Origin: an uncultured Erythrobacter sp.
Lineage (GTDB): Bacteria > Pseudomonadota > Alphaproteobacteria > Sphingomonadales > Sphingomonadaceae
DNA length: 64,000 nt
Reading direction: 5' to 3'
NCBI RefSeq assembly: GCF_958304185.1
Contig: NZ_OY284433.1
Location: 310,001 to 374,000 of the forward strand
The notes below the pieces were generated by a model. The model saw only the letters and a program-made list of their open reading frames with translations. It made no database searches and was not told the DNA's origin. Made by a program: the position numbers and the translations under genes. This document shows positions 1-9,330 of this stretch, one piece after another. Position 1 is the stretch's first letter; each line of letters starts with the position of its first letter.

Positions 1-1078
1 CGGCGGCGAAGGTGGCGGCGATGGTGATCCGCTCCCAATCATCAAACCCCTCGGCCCGGCCGCGCGCGAACAGGTAGGCGAGCGGAAACGCAGTCAGCAC
101 CATATCGTAATCGAGCACGAAGGGCGTGGCGAGCGGCGCGCCTGCCAGCACCAAGGCGCCCATGCCGGGCGTGAAGCTCCGCCGCCAGCACGCCGCTGCC
201 ACCATCGCTGCCACAGCGATCGTGACGCCAATCTGTAGCGCCATCGCGAGGCCGCTCGGCACTTCGATCAGGCGCAGGCCCGCAAACAGGCTCACCATCT
301 TGGCAAAGCCGATGGTGCCGCTCTCGGTCGCGCTGCTAGCGGTCTGGGTGATTGCGAGCCAATCCGCCCAAACCTGCGGCCCGAACATCAGCGCCGCCAG
401 CCCTGCCAGACCAAGTGCCGCAGCGCCTGCTCCGGCAATGGTGCGCCACTGCCCGCTTGCCAGCAGCGCCACCGGCACCAGCAGGCCGAACTGTGGTTTG
501 ATCGTTGCGAACCCGATCAGCACGCCCGCCAGCCACGGCCTTTCCCGCACCAGCAGCAACCCGCCGCCCAGCAGCGCCGCTACCAGAAACGAGGTCTGCC
601 CGTGGGTCAGCGTCACGATCAACGGCGGGAAGGCCGCGATCAGCACCAACGCCGGGCCCTTCAGCCCGAGCGCGGAAAACCACGCCCGCACCGCCGTCAG
701 AAACGCCCCGCCTGTCAGCGTCAGCCAAGCCGCCAGCGCCGGGAAATAGGGCAGAAACCCGAGCGGCCAGACGAAGGGCAGAAAGCTCGGCGGGTAGAAG
801 AACGCGGTGTATTCGCCCGGTAGCGTGTAGAATTCGCGCTGCGCGGCCACATGGGCGAGTGTGTCATAGACGTTTGCGCCCGCCACCAGCATCCGGCCCG
901 ATGTCCAGAAGCTGATGAAATCCGTGCCGATCAGAAAGCCGTTACGGTCGATCCCGTTGGTCGACGTCAGCAACAAGAAGGCCAGCGTCGCCACATTTGC
1001 GAGTGCCAGCACCACCAGATAGCCGCGCGCCCGCTCCGCGCCGAACCATTCTGCCTTGCGAAGAACATCCCATCCCAT
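1..1078 (-). CDS. GT87-family (DUF2029) membrane glycosyltransferase, 3' end outside window
   Basis: Reading leftwards from ATG at 1078 the frame stays open for 359 codons to the window edge, so the C-terminus is missing. The translation is a polytopic membrane protein: a first helix (YLVVLALANVATLAFLLLTS), then TDFISFWTSGRML, GANVYD and YPPSFLPFVWPLGFLP, and further hydrophobic segments with GQTSFLVAALLGGG and FATIKPQFGLLVP. The D-F-x-x-F-W and YPP segments are typical of GT87 mannosyltransferase-like proteins that use polyprenyl-phosphate sugars on the outer side of the inner membrane. The sugar and acceptor cannot be told. Overlapping frames on both strands here are shadows. Confidence 0.8.
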   Translation of the reverse strand, partial: MGWDVLRKAEWFGAERARGYLVVLALANVATLAFLLLTSTNGIDRNGFLIGTDFISFWTSGRMLVAGANVYDTLAHVAAQREFYTLPGEYTAFFYPPSFLPFVWPLGFLPYFPALAAWLTLTGGAFLTAVRAWFSALGLKGPALVLIAAFPPLIVTLTHGQTSFLVAALLGGGLLLVRERPWLAGVLIGFATIKPQFGLLVPVALLASGQWRTIAGAGAAALGLAGLAALMFGPQVWADWLAITQTASSATESGTIGFAKMVSLFAGLRLIEVPSGLAMALQIGVTIAVAAMVAAACWRRSFTPGMGALVLAGAPLATPFVLDYDMVLTAFPLAYLFARGRAEGFDDWERITIAATFAA

Positions 1079-1188
1079 GCCGCATCCCTGCCGCGCGCTC
1101 GCAGCCATGTCCATTGTCGGGGAGCGCTGGCATGTGGGGAAATTCCGTGGCAGCTTTCGCGGGCAGCCACAGGTGGGAGAGAACCGAG

Positions 1189-2499
1189 ATGCGCCATGTC
1201 CTTGCAACACTCGCTTTGGGAACGCTGGCCCTGGCCGCAGCGCCCCTCGCTGCGCAGGTCGAGCCGCCCGCCAAGGCCACCGCCGCCGAGCAGACGCCGC
1301 TTGAAATGCGCGCCGATCAGGTTGTGGCCTTGCTCAACGGGAAGGCCGATCCCGCCGACATCTTCACCGCAGGCTTTCGCGCGGCTGTTGCCGATGCCCA
1401 GATCGTGACCTTGAGCGCGAGCCTCGTTGCGCAGTTTGGTCCGGCGACCAAGGTCGCGCTGCTGGCCCCCACCCAAGGCACGCGGGCCACTCTCGAGATC
1501 CGCTTCGAGCGCGGACTGGCCAAGGGGGGCATTGCTATCGATCCGGCCGATAACAACCGCGTGAATGAGCTGCGGTTCACCAGCGTGGATTCGCTCGCCA
1601 TCGCGGACGACAGCCGAGAGAAAATCTCCGCCGATCTCGCTGGGCTACCGGGGAGCGTAAACGCATGGTTCGGCCCGCTTGAGGGCCGCGATCCGCTCAT
1701 CAGCGTGGACGCGGAAACGCCGCTCGCACTGGGATCAACCTTCAAGCTTTATGTGTTGGCCGCGCTAGCCGAGGATGTGAAGGCAGGGCGGCGCAAGTGG
1801 AGCGACGTCGTGCCGTTGACCGAGAAGAGCTACCCCAGCGGGCAGCTTCAGAACTGGCCGATAGGCGCGCCGGTGACGTTGCACACGCTGGCGAGCCTGA
1901 TGATCTCGATCAGCGATAACACCGCGACCGACCAGTTGATCAAGGTGCTTGGCAAGGAGCGCATCCTCAAGCTGATGAAAGACAGCGGCCACGCCGATCC
2001 GAGCGCGAACGATCCGTTCCTGACGACCAAACAGCTGTTCATCCTAAAGGCCAGCGACGCGCAGACCCTTGCTGATTGGCGCAGCGGTGACCCTGCGAAA
2101 CAGGCGATTATCGAGGTTGTGCAAGTGGCGGAGGAAGACCCGACACTCGACCAGATCAACGCCGCCTTCGCCAATGGCCCCAAGGCGCTCGACATCGAAT
2201 GGTTCGCCTCACCCACCGATATCGCCAAGCTGTTCGCCTATATGCGCCGCAATGCCGATCCCAAGGTGTTCGAGATCATGGCGATCAGCCCCTCGGCCAC
2301 GGCGGCGATCAAGGCAAATTGGCGCTATATCGGCTTCAAAGGCGGCAGCGAGCCGGGCGTGATCAACCTCACCTGGCTGCTAACCGACAAGGCCGGGCGC
2401 GACTGGGTGCTGACGCTGGGCTGGAACAATTCTGCAGCGGTCGTGGACGAGGGCAAGCTGGAAGGCATCGCCCAGCGCATTCTGCTGCTGCCTCGCTGA
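1189..2499 (+). CDS. class A beta-lactamase-like serine hydrolase with N-terminal accessory domain, secreted
   Basis: 436 aa. ATG at 1189 is chosen because GGGAGAG lies just upstream and a clean signal peptide follows (MRHVLATLALGTLALAAAPLAAQ); the open frame upstream has none. Residues about 25-140 form a small DUF3887-like domain. The catalytic domain shows S183-T-F-K186 (SxxK), S242-D-N244 (SDN) and K384-G-G (in place of KTG). A canonical class A ExxLN omega-loop glutamate is not seen; the closest text is EEDPTLDQIN. It is therefore likely a penicillin-recognising hydrolase or peptidase of the periplasm and not necessarily a resistance enzyme. Confidence 0.8.
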   Translation: MRHVLATLALGTLALAAAPLAAQVEPPAKATAAEQTPLEMRADQVVALLNGKADPADIFTAGFRAAVADAQIVTLSASLVAQFGPATKVALLAPTQGTRATLEIRFERGLAKGGIAIDPADNNRVNELRFTSVDSLAIADDSREKISADLAGLPGSVNAWFGPLEGRDPLISVDAETPLALGSTFKLYVLAALAEDVKAGRRKWSDVVPLTEKSYPSGQLQNWPIGAPVTLHTLASLMISISDNTATDQLIKVLGKERILKLMKDSGHADPSANDPFLTTKQLFILKASDAQTLADWRSGDPAKQAIIEVVQVAEEDPTLDQINAAFANGPKALDIEWFASPTDIAKLFAYMRRNADPKVFEIMAISPSATAAIKANWRYIGFKGGSEPGVINLTWLLTDKAGRDWVLTLGWNNSAAVVDEGKLEGIAQRILLLPR

Positions 2500-2581
2500 A
2501 TTGCCAGCCCCCACCCTCTTGCACCCGCGCCGCCTGCCCCTTATCGCTGGCGCCTGAAATTCAGTCTCACAGGAAAACCCG

Positions 2582-3451
2582 ATGTCCTCAACCACGTCCG
2601 ATCAGCAGCGTTTCGAAGGCACCAAGTCCTATATCGCGACCGAAGACCTCAAGGTCGCAGTCAATGCCGCCGTGATGCTTCGCCGTCCGCTGCTGGTGAA
2701 GGGCGAACCCGGCACCGGCAAAACCGTGCTGGCGCATGAAATCTCCAAGGCGCTGAACGCCCCGCTGATCGAATGGAACATCAAATCCACCACCAAGGCG
2801 CATCAGGGCCTCTACGAATATGACGCCGTGGCGCGTCTGCGTGATGGTCAACTGGGCGACGAGCGCGTCCACGACATCAAGAACTACATCAAGAAGGGCA
2901 AGCTGTGGGATGCTTTCACTGCGCCGCAGCTGCCCGTGTTGTTGATCGACGAGATCGACAAGGCCGACATCGAGTTCCCGAACGACCTGTTGCAGGAGCT
3001 CGATCGGATGAGCTTCGACGTTTACGAAACGCAGGAGCGGATCGAGGCCAAGGAACGCCCGATCGTGGTCATCACCTCGAACAACGAGAAGGAACTGCCC
3101 GACGCTTTCCTGCGCCGCTGTTTCTTCCACTACATCAAGTTCCCTGACCGCGAGACGATGCAGGAGATAATCGACGTCCACTTCCCCGGCATCCAGAAGG
3201 TGCTGGTGAAGAAGGCGATGGATGTCTTCTATGACCTGCGCGAAGTGCCGGGGCTGAAGAAGAAGCCCTCGACCAGCGAGCTGCTCGACTGGCTGAAGCT
3301 GCTGCTGAACGAGGATATGCCGCTGGAGGTATTGCAGAACAGCAATCCCGCAAGCGCGATCCCGCCGCTGCACGGCGCACTGCTGAAGAACGAACAGGAC
3401 ATCATGCTGTTTGAACGCCTCGCGTTCATGGCGCGGCGCAACCCGTCGTAA
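2582..3451 (+). CDS. MoxR-family AAA+ ATPase
   Basis: 289 aa, usual MoxR length. Walker A GEPGTGKT at residues 41-48 and Walker B LLIDEID around 120-126, followed by the sensor-1 region VVITSNNEKELPDAFLRRC with its arginine finger. MoxR ATPases act as chaperones that load metal or assemble complexes together with a VWA-domain partner. The likely partner is encoded at 5022-6206, on the same strand but separated by an opposite-strand receptor gene. A strong hairpin follows the stop codon. Confidence 0.9.
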   Translation: MSSTTSDQQRFEGTKSYIATEDLKVAVNAAVMLRRPLLVKGEPGTGKTVLAHEISKALNAPLIEWNIKSTTKAHQGLYEYDAVARLRDGQLGDERVHDIKNYIKKGKLWDAFTAPQLPVLLIDEIDKADIEFPNDLLQELDRMSFDVYETQERIEAKERPIVVITSNNEKELPDAFLRRCFFHYIKFPDRETMQEIIDVHFPGIQKVLVKKAMDVFYDLREVPGLKKKPSTSELLDWLKLLLNEDMPLEVLQNSNPASAIPPLHGALLKNEQDIMLFERLAFMARRNPS

Positions 3452-3460
3452 AGCGCGCGG

Positions 3461-3481
3461 GGGCGGGTCAGGAACCCGCCC
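3461..3481. terminator. intergenic hairpin between convergent genes
   Basis: GGGCGGGT (3461-3468) and ACCCGCCC (3474-3481) form an 8-bp perfect stem with a 5-nt loop. It sits between the MoxR stop (3451) and the chemotaxis receptor stop (3489), which converge. There is no clear T-run, so it may only stabilise RNA ends or act in both directions. Confidence 0.55.
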
Positions 3482-3488
3482 TTACGCC

Positions 3489-4889
3489 TCAATCGAAGCT
3501 GTAAGCCAGCTCGAAATCGCCCCAGCGGCGCCCGCCGATTACCAGCGGGACATAGACGTTGCGGACCACGAAATAGCTCTGGCCGTCGCCTTCCTGACGG
3601 TACACCGCCATCATGTAAGACGCATGGCTGGCCTTCGCCTTGCGGTCGATCGCTTCAAGCATGATGCGGCCATTGCGGCAGAACTGGGTGTCGTGGTTGA
3701 CGTCCCCGGTGGGCTTGCGCGAGCGTTCGGTGATGTGGGTCGGCAGAAAGCCGTTGAGATCGGTGCAGGCCGCCGCCAGCACGCGGGGGTCGCTCGCCTT
3801 TGCGCGGTCAAGGAAGGGGCGCCATTCTGCATCGGCCCAGTCGTTCAAGCGGGTGCGGAACAACTGCGGATTGGTGCCCGGGATGGGCTGGTAATCGGTA
3901 TCGAACACCGCCGCCATCGAAATTGCGCCTGAAGCCAAGGCGGCTTCGGTATGCGAGACCAGTTCCCGCACCATCGCCTGCGCCTGCGCCACCATCGCGC
4001 TGTCCTCAGGGCTGAGCCCTGCCTGCACGATGCGGTCGAACATCTCGCTTGCGGTGATCTCCAGATCTTCCATCTTGCGATGCGCACCGTGCAAGCGGTC
4101 TTCGTTGCTGCGTGCGGCAGCATCGTAGCTGGTCAGCACGCGCTGCACCTTGTCGACATGATTGCTGATCGTGCCGGTGGAGCGGGCGATGACGTCATTC
4201 TGCTTGTCGACTTCCTCGACGAGGCTGCCGACATTCGCGAGACTGCTTTCGATCCGCGCCACGCTGGCACGCGCTTCGCCGCTGGCTTTGGCGCCAGCTT
4301 CGATCCGTCCGATCACTTCCTCCGCCTCGCCGCCTAGCGCATCAATGGTGGCAGCGATTTCCTCGGTCGCCTTGCGGGTGTCGCTGGCGAGGCTCTTTAC
4401 CTCGGCGGCGACCACCGCGAAGGTGCGGCCCGCGTCCCCTGCCCGCATCGCTTCGATGGTGGCATTGAGCGCGAGGATGTTGGTCGTCTCGGCAATATTG
4501 TCGATGTCTTGCGCAGAACGGCGCACCTGCTCCATCGCGGCGGAGAAGCTGGTGACGTGCTGGCCGAGTGTATCGACCAACTCGATAAGCGAGGCGATCT
4601 GGCCGAGCGAGGACTGAATCAGCGATGTGCCTTCGTTGAGGCGCTCGATCGCGCGTTCAGACAACAGCCGTGCCTCGTCGCTCGCCTGCGCGACCTTGCT
4701 CTGGTCGGCCTCTAGCGCGCGCACGGTTTCGGCCAACGCCTCGTGTTCGGACCGCAAGGATTTGGACGAGGCGATCACCGCTTCCACCACGCCGGCCACA
4801 TCGGAGCAGCCCACGGTCACCGCGCCGCAGCTTTCCGGGATCATCGCCAAGGCTTGGGCGTTGGCGGTGTCGATAGCGATCTGATGCAT
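3489..4889 (-). CDS. soluble methyl-accepting chemotaxis protein
   Basis: 466 aa without any membrane segment or signal peptide, so a cytoplasmic receptor. Residues about 40-290 are the coiled-coil signalling domain, with the conserved hairpin tip read as [18 protein letters not shown] and [12 protein letters not shown]. The C-terminal 140 residues form a separate domain ([20 protein letters not shown] ... [13 protein letters not shown]) that looks like the soluble sensory C-terminus found in alphaproteobacterial Mcp proteins. The ligand is unknown. No che genes are nearby. Confidence 0.88.
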   Translation of the reverse strand: MHQIAIDTANAQALAMIPESCGAVTVGCSDVAGVVEAVIASSKSLRSEHEALAETVRALEADQSKVAQASDEARLLSERAIERLNEGTSLIQSSLGQIASLIELVDTLGQHVTSFSAAMEQVRRSAQDIDNIAETTNILALNATIEAMRAGDAGRTFAVVAAEVKSLASDTRKATEEIAATIDALGGEAEEVIGRIEAGAKASGEARASVARIESSLANVGSLVEEVDKQNDVIARSTGTISNHVDKVQRVLTSYDAAARSNEDRLHGAHRKMEDLEITASEMFDRIVQAGLSPEDSAMVAQAQAMVRELVSHTEAALASGAISMAAVFDTDYQPIPGTNPQLFRTRLNDWADAEWRPFLDRAKASDPRVLAAACTDLNGFLPTHITERSRKPTGDVNHDTQFCRNGRIMLEAIDRKAKASHASYMMAVYRQEGDGQSYFVVRNVYVPLVIGGRRWGDFELAYSFD

Positions 4890-5021
4890 TGCGGATGCGG
4901 CCCCTTTTAAGTGCGCAGAATGTCTAGCCGCAGGATGGTAAGCGAAGCGTTAAGGTGGCGGCGATTTGCCTGCCAAGAATGAGGCTGGTCAGGCCCCGGC
5001 CTGCGGGTTAATCACCCTCCC

Positions 5022-6206
5022 ATGTTCTTCAATTTCATCGACGAGCTTCGCGCGGCCGGCATCGGCGCCAGTTTCAAAGAGCACCTCACCTTGCTTGAGG
5101 CGCTGGACCGGGACGTGATCGATCAGACGCCCGAGGCGTTCTACTACCTATCCCGCGCCACCTTCGTGAAAGATGAAGGCCTGCTCGACCGGTTCGATCA
5201 GGTGTTCCACAAGGTATTCAAGGGGATCATGACCGATTACGGGCAGAACCCGGTCGACATCCCCGAAGACTGGCTGAAAGCGGTCGCCGAGAAGTTCCTG
5301 ACGCCTGAGGAAATGGAAGCGATCAAGTCGCTCGGCGATTGGGACGAGATCATGGAAACGCTGAAAAAGCGGCTCGAAGATCAGGAAAAGCGTCACCAGG
5401 GCGGCAACAAGTGGGTCGGCACCGGCGGCACTTCGCCCTTTGGCAACTCAGGCTACAACCCCGAAGGCGTGCGTATCGGCGGCGAGGCGCGGCACGGCAA
5501 GGCGATCAAGGTCTGGGAAAAGCGCGAGTTCAAGAACCTGGATAACACCAAGGAGCTTGGCACCCGCAACATCAAGATGGCGCTGCGGCGGCTACGCCGG
5601 TTCGCCCGCGAAGGCGCGCAGGATCAGCTTGATATCGACGCCACGATCAAGGGCACGGCCAAACAAGGTTGGCTCGACATCCACATGCGCGCCGAACGCC
5701 GCAATGCCGTCAAACTTCTGCTGTTCCTCGATGTCGGCGGGTCGATGGACCCCTTCATCAAACTGGTCGAGGAGCTCTTCAGCGCGGCCACCAGCGAATT
5801 CAAGAACATGGAGTTCTTCTACTTCCACAACTGTCTCTACGAAGGTGTGTGGAAGGATAACAAGCGCCGCTGGCAGGAACGCACCAAGACCTGGGACGTG
5901 CTCCACAAATATGGCCACGATTACAAAATCGTGTTCGTCGGCGATGCGGCGATGAGCCCCTATGAGGTTACGCACCCCGGCGGCTCGGTCGAGCACATGA
6001 ACGAGGAAGCGGGCGCCGTGTGGTTGCAGCGCGTCGCCAACACTTATCCGGCGACCGTGTGGCTGAACCCGGTGCCAGAAAAGCAGTGGAACTATTCGCA
6101 GTCGACTAAGATGATCAAGCAGCTGGTGGGCGATCGGATGTATCCGCTGACGCTGGGCGGGCTGGACGATGCGATGCGAGAGCTGTCGCGGAAGCACGGG
6201 GCTTGA
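5022..6206 (+). CDS. VWA-domain protein (CoxE-like), MoxR partner
   Basis: 394 aa. The N-terminal half is the helical CoxE-type region; the VWA domain begins near residue 225 with a MIDAS of the form D237-V-G-G-S241-M, a variant common in this family, followed by the typical VELFSAATSEF helix. In MoxR-VWA systems the VWA protein binds a divalent metal and the ATPase remodels the target. The ATPase gene is at 2582-3451. The stop overlaps the next start as TTGA, suggesting translational coupling to the small exported protein at 6203. Confidence 0.88.
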   Translation: MFFNFIDELRAAGIGASFKEHLTLLEALDRDVIDQTPEAFYYLSRATFVKDEGLLDRFDQVFHKVFKGIMTDYGQNPVDIPEDWLKAVAEKFLTPEEMEAIKSLGDWDEIMETLKKRLEDQEKRHQGGNKWVGTGGTSPFGNSGYNPEGVRIGGEARHGKAIKVWEKREFKNLDNTKELGTRNIKMALRRLRRFAREGAQDQLDIDATIKGTAKQGWLDIHMRAERRNAVKLLLFLDVGGSMDPFIKLVEELFSAATSEFKNMEFFYFHNCLYEGVWKDNKRRWQERTKTWDVLHKYGHDYKIVFVGDAAMSPYEVTHPGGSVEHMNEEAGAVWLQRVANTYPATVWLNPVPEKQWNYSQSTKMIKQLVGDRMYPLTLGGLDDAMRELSRKHGA

Positions 6207-6649
6207 GGTTGGCGGCTGTCCTGCTTTCCGCGGGACTATCCTTTTCATCCTGTTCGGCCGTCCCAAATCTTGGTGACGTCGCCTTGGCCGAGCCTGAGCG
6301 GGTTCCCGATAGCGAGCAGCAGGAAGGACTGACCACTACTCGGTTTGTCGGACCCGGACTGGTGTGCGGCATCGGATTTGGCATAGTGTTGGAGCCGAAC
6401 GAGCGCTTCACCCGGTTCGACCGAATGATGGACTTTGTCACATACGAATTGAAGGGGCCCGAACGCGCTGCCTTCATTTACGAAGGGAATGCCCCGCAGA
6501 AGGCGGACGCCATCATCAAAACCGGCCGCGATTTTCCCTCGGTAATAGCGCTCCATCTCAACGAGGGTGGGTATGACAATTCTCTTGCTGGCCGCATTCA
6601 GACCAAGGACGATCTTCCAGCGGCCTGCAAATCGCCGGCAGGATCCTAA
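6203..6649 (+). CDS. hypothetical exported protein, possible lipoprotein
   Basis: 148 aa from a TTG that overlaps the previous stop by 4 nt. The first residues (MRLAAVLLSAGLSFSSC) form a signal peptide with a weak lipobox ending at Cys17. I do not recognise the rest; it contains FVGPGLVCGIGFGIVLEP and ends in KSPAGS. The tight coupling to the VWA gene suggests a role with the MoxR-VWA pair, but this is inference. The TTG start is the only good in-frame start that keeps the signal peptide. Confidence 0.55.
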   Translation: MRLAAVLLSAGLSFSSCSAVPNLGDVALAEPERVPDSEQQEGLTTTRFVGPGLVCGIGFGIVLEPNERFTRFDRMMDFVTYELKGPERAAFIYEGNAPQKADAIIKTGRDFPSVIALHLNEGGYDNSLAGRIQTKDDLPAACKSPAGS

Positions 6650-7938
6650 CCCTTCTGATCCAACTCCTCGTTCAGCCGCAGCCCGCACCGCCAGAAGAAG
6701 AACGCAGGCACCAGCCCCAGCACCGCCGCGCCGTAAAGCACATAGCGCACCGAATCCGCGCCATAGGTGGGCTGCAGCCAGTCCGACAGCATCCCGAAGA
6801 ACAAGGGCCCCAGCCCCAACCCGATAAGGTTCTGGAAGAACAGCAGGCTTGCCGCAGCAATCGCCCTTGCGCGCACCGGCACAAGGCCTTGCGCGGCGGA
6901 ATAGGTCGGGCCGTAGTAGAACGAGTTGCACACGGTCGGGATGAACAACAGTGCCAAGGCCAGCGGCCAGCTTGGCGCATGGTAGGCGGCAATCGCCAGC
7001 GGCACGGCAAGCGCCATGCCGATGGCAGGCGCGCTCAGCACGTGGCGGCGGTTCTTGGCCCCGAAGCGGTCGGCGAGATAGCCCCCTGCCCAGGTGCCGA
7101 GAATTCCCGCGACCCCGCCCAGCAGCCCGAACCATAGCCCCACCTGCCCCGGCGTCAGTTCATGGGTACGCTGAAAGAAGATCGTGGTCCAGGTCGTTTT
7201 GCCGTAAGCGAGAAAGGACGCCGCTGACCCGGCAAACAGCAGCAGCACGAAAGCGCGCGAACGCATGACCTCCGCCACCGCCTGCCCGAGTGGCAGGGCG
7301 GCAGGTTGATTCTTGCCGCGCAGGATAGACGCCGCATCGCTGTGGCGCGGGTCCTTGATTACGAACAGCACCACCAGCGCCAGCGCCACGCCCGGCAAGC
7401 CGACAATCACGAACGCCTCGCGCCAGCCGACATGATCCGCCAGCGTCCCGCCAATCATCATGCCCAAAAGTGTGCCGACCGGGATGCCGAGCGAATAGAA
7501 CGCCAGCGCCGAAGCGCGTCGCTCGGGCGGCACCATGTCGCTGATCAGCGAATGTGCCGGCGGCGTGCACCCCGCCTCGCCCACGCCCACGCCGATGCGG
7601 GCGAGCAGCAATTGGGCAAAGTTCTGCGCCAACCCGCAAAGCGCCGTCATCGCTGACCAGACCGCAAGCGCCACCGCAATCACCTTGGGCCGACTGGTCG
7701 TCCCGCGATCGGCATAGCGCGCGATGGGAATGCCGAGCACAGTATAGAACAGCGCAAAGGCGAGCCCCGTCATCAACCCAATCTGGGTGTCGGAAAGATC
7801 TAGGTCTCGCGCGATCGGCTCGGCAAGGATGTTGACGATCTGACGGTCGATGAAATTGAAGACATAGACGACCAGCAGGATCCACAGGGTGATCCTGACG
7901 GATTGCGTGCCGGACGCGGTGCCCGCCGTGGTTGCCAT
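6646..7938 (-). CDS. MFS transporter, spinster-like
   Basis: 430 aa, 12 predicted membrane segments. The N-terminus (LVVYVFNFIDRQIVNILAEPI) and GIPIARYADRG match the spinster-type MFS family found widely in Sphingomonadales. ATG at 7938 follows GGAGAG. It lies 104 bp downstream of the NamZ-type gene on the same strand, so the two are probably co-transcribed and the transporter may move a cell-wall sugar or muropeptide; the substrate is inferred from context only. Its stop region overlaps the 6203-6649 gene by 4 nt, tail to tail. Confidence 0.85.
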   Translation of the reverse strand: MATTAGTASGTQSVRITLWILLVVYVFNFIDRQIVNILAEPIARDLDLSDTQIGLMTGLAFALFYTVLGIPIARYADRGTTSRPKVIAVALAVWSAMTALCGLAQNFAQLLLARIGVGVGEAGCTPPAHSLISDMVPPERRASALAFYSLGIPVGTLLGMMIGGTLADHVGWREAFVIVGLPGVALALVVLFVIKDPRHSDAASILRGKNQPAALPLGQAVAEVMRSRAFVLLLFAGSAASFLAYGKTTWTTIFFQRTHELTPGQVGLWFGLLGGVAGILGTWAGGYLADRFGAKNRRHVLSAPAIGMALAVPLAIAAYHAPSWPLALALLFIPTVCNSFYYGPTYSAAQGLVPVRARAIAAASLLFFQNLIGLGLGPLFFGMLSDWLQPTYGADSVRYVLYGAAVLGLVPAFFFWRCGLRLNEELDQKG

Positions 7939-8042
7939 GTTGTATTCTCTCCCATCGGTGGCGGTTCATCCGCCATCCTTTGTCGCAGCGTTGCCGGGTC
8001 ATTGCGGCCGCATTGACGCCGCAATGGTTGGCATGACGTCAA

Positions 8043-9242
8043 TCAGTAAAGCAGGTGCGGCCGCACTGAGGCAATCCAGGCGGCTTCGTCATGTGACGCC
8101 ATGGCGTCAAGATCATGCGGCGTCGCTGACGGGTTGTCGACCCATTCGCGCAAAGCAGGCCCCCCATTGATGACGTCAATCGCGAGCCGGTCGAGCTCGT
8201 ACTCGTAAGGGAAATCGCGCCACAGCGGGTAATCGGGATAGAGCAGCCGGATCGCCTTGAACGCCAGCGCCTGAAGCCGCCAGGGCTTGAACGCGTCGTG
8301 ATCGTAAAATGAACTTTCTGCATGGATCATCAATGCGTTGCAGAGCATACCTTTGTGCTTGTGGAAAGTCGGCTCGAACCAGCATTCGCGGATCGCGCAG
8401 CCTTCGAGCCACTCGGGCGCGAGCTTGCGCATCACCTTCAACACGCCGCCCGCGTCGATATCGGGTGCGCCGAACAGCACCTCCAATGGCCGCGTGGTGC
8501 CGCGACCCTCTGACAGCGTGGTGCCTTCCAGCATCACGGTGCCAGCATAGCAGCGCGCCATGTTGACGTTGGCGGCATTGGGCGAAGGGTTGATCCACAG
8601 GCGTGACGTCGGCCACCCGAAGCCGTCAATGTCATCTGGACGCCAACCCTCCATTGCCACCACCTTGTAAGTGACGTCGAGACCGAAATGCTCGATGAAC
8701 CAGTGGCCCATCTCCCCCATTGTGAGGCCGTGGCGCATCGGCATCGGCGCAGCGCCGACGAAGCTCTCTTGCCCCGGCACCAGCAGCGTGCCCTCGACCG
8801 GGCGACCGGCGGGATTGGGTCGATCGAGCACCCAGACTTCCTTGCCCGCCTTGGCCGCTTCTTCGAGCAGATACAGCAGCGTGGTGACAAAGGTGTAGAT
8901 CCGGCAGCCGAGGTCTTGCAGGTCAAACAGGAACACATCCGCGCTCGACATCATCTGTCCGGTGGGGCGGCGCACCTCGCCATAGAGCGAGTAGATCGGG
9001 ATGCCGTAGCGCGGGTCCATTTCGTCCGCGGTCTCGACCATGTTGTCCTGCTTGTCACCCTTTAGCCCGTGCTGCGGGCCAAAGGCGCTGTTGACCGGCA
9101 CGCCCGCCGCGATCAGCGCGTCGAGACTATGGGTGAGATCAGCCGTCACACTGGCCGGGTGCGCCACCAAGGCAACGCGGCGGCCTTGCAATTGGCGGAG
9201 GAGTTCGGGGTCGGCCAGCAGCCGGTCGATGCCTGTCTTCAT
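8043..9242 (-). CDS. DUF1343 / NamZ-type exo-beta-N-acetylmuramidase (GH171)
   Basis: 399 aa, full length for DUF1343. Diagnostic text: FGPQHGLKGDKQDNM, PIYSLYGEVRRPT, LFDLQDLGCRIYTFVTTL, VLDRPNPAGR and EGTTLSEGRGTTRP. NamZ enzymes release terminal MurNAc from peptidoglycan fragments in cell-wall recycling. No signal peptide is visible, so this copy probably works in the cytoplasm on imported fragments, which fits its MFS neighbour at 6646-7938. Starts at ATG 9242. Confidence 0.87.
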   Translation of the reverse strand: MKTGIDRLLADPELLRQLQGRRVALVAHPASVTADLTHSLDALIAAGVPVNSAFGPQHGLKGDKQDNMVETADEMDPRYGIPIYSLYGEVRRPTGQMMSSADVFLFDLQDLGCRIYTFVTTLLYLLEEAAKAGKEVWVLDRPNPAGRPVEGTLLVPGQESFVGAAPMPMRHGLTMGEMGHWFIEHFGLDVTYKVVAMEGWRPDDIDGFGWPTSRLWINPSPNAANVNMARCYAGTVMLEGTTLSEGRGTTRPLEVLFGAPDIDAGGVLKVMRKLAPEWLEGCAIRECWFEPTFHKHKGMLCNALMIHAESSFYDHDAFKPWRLQALAFKAIRLLYPDYPLWRDFPYEYELDRLAIDVINGGPALREWVDNPSATPHDLDAMASHDEAAWIASVRPHLLY

Positions 9243-9330
9243 CTGCCTAGCGTTGGATCAGCGCGATATGAAAGGCAATCGCTTTGCGTGGGGACGGGAA
9301 CATTGCACCCCCTCCCCTTGTTACAGGCAC

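Noticed and set aside
126-749. Plus-strand frame of about 207 codons at the left end
   Set aside because: It overlaps the minus-strand GT87 membrane protein, whose translation has clear helices and family motifs; the plus frame is Ala/Pro/Ser shadow.
997-1188. N-terminal extension of the serine hydrolase by 64 codons
   Set aside because: It overlaps the start of the divergent GT87 gene and would bury the signal peptide; ATG 1189 has a ribosome site.
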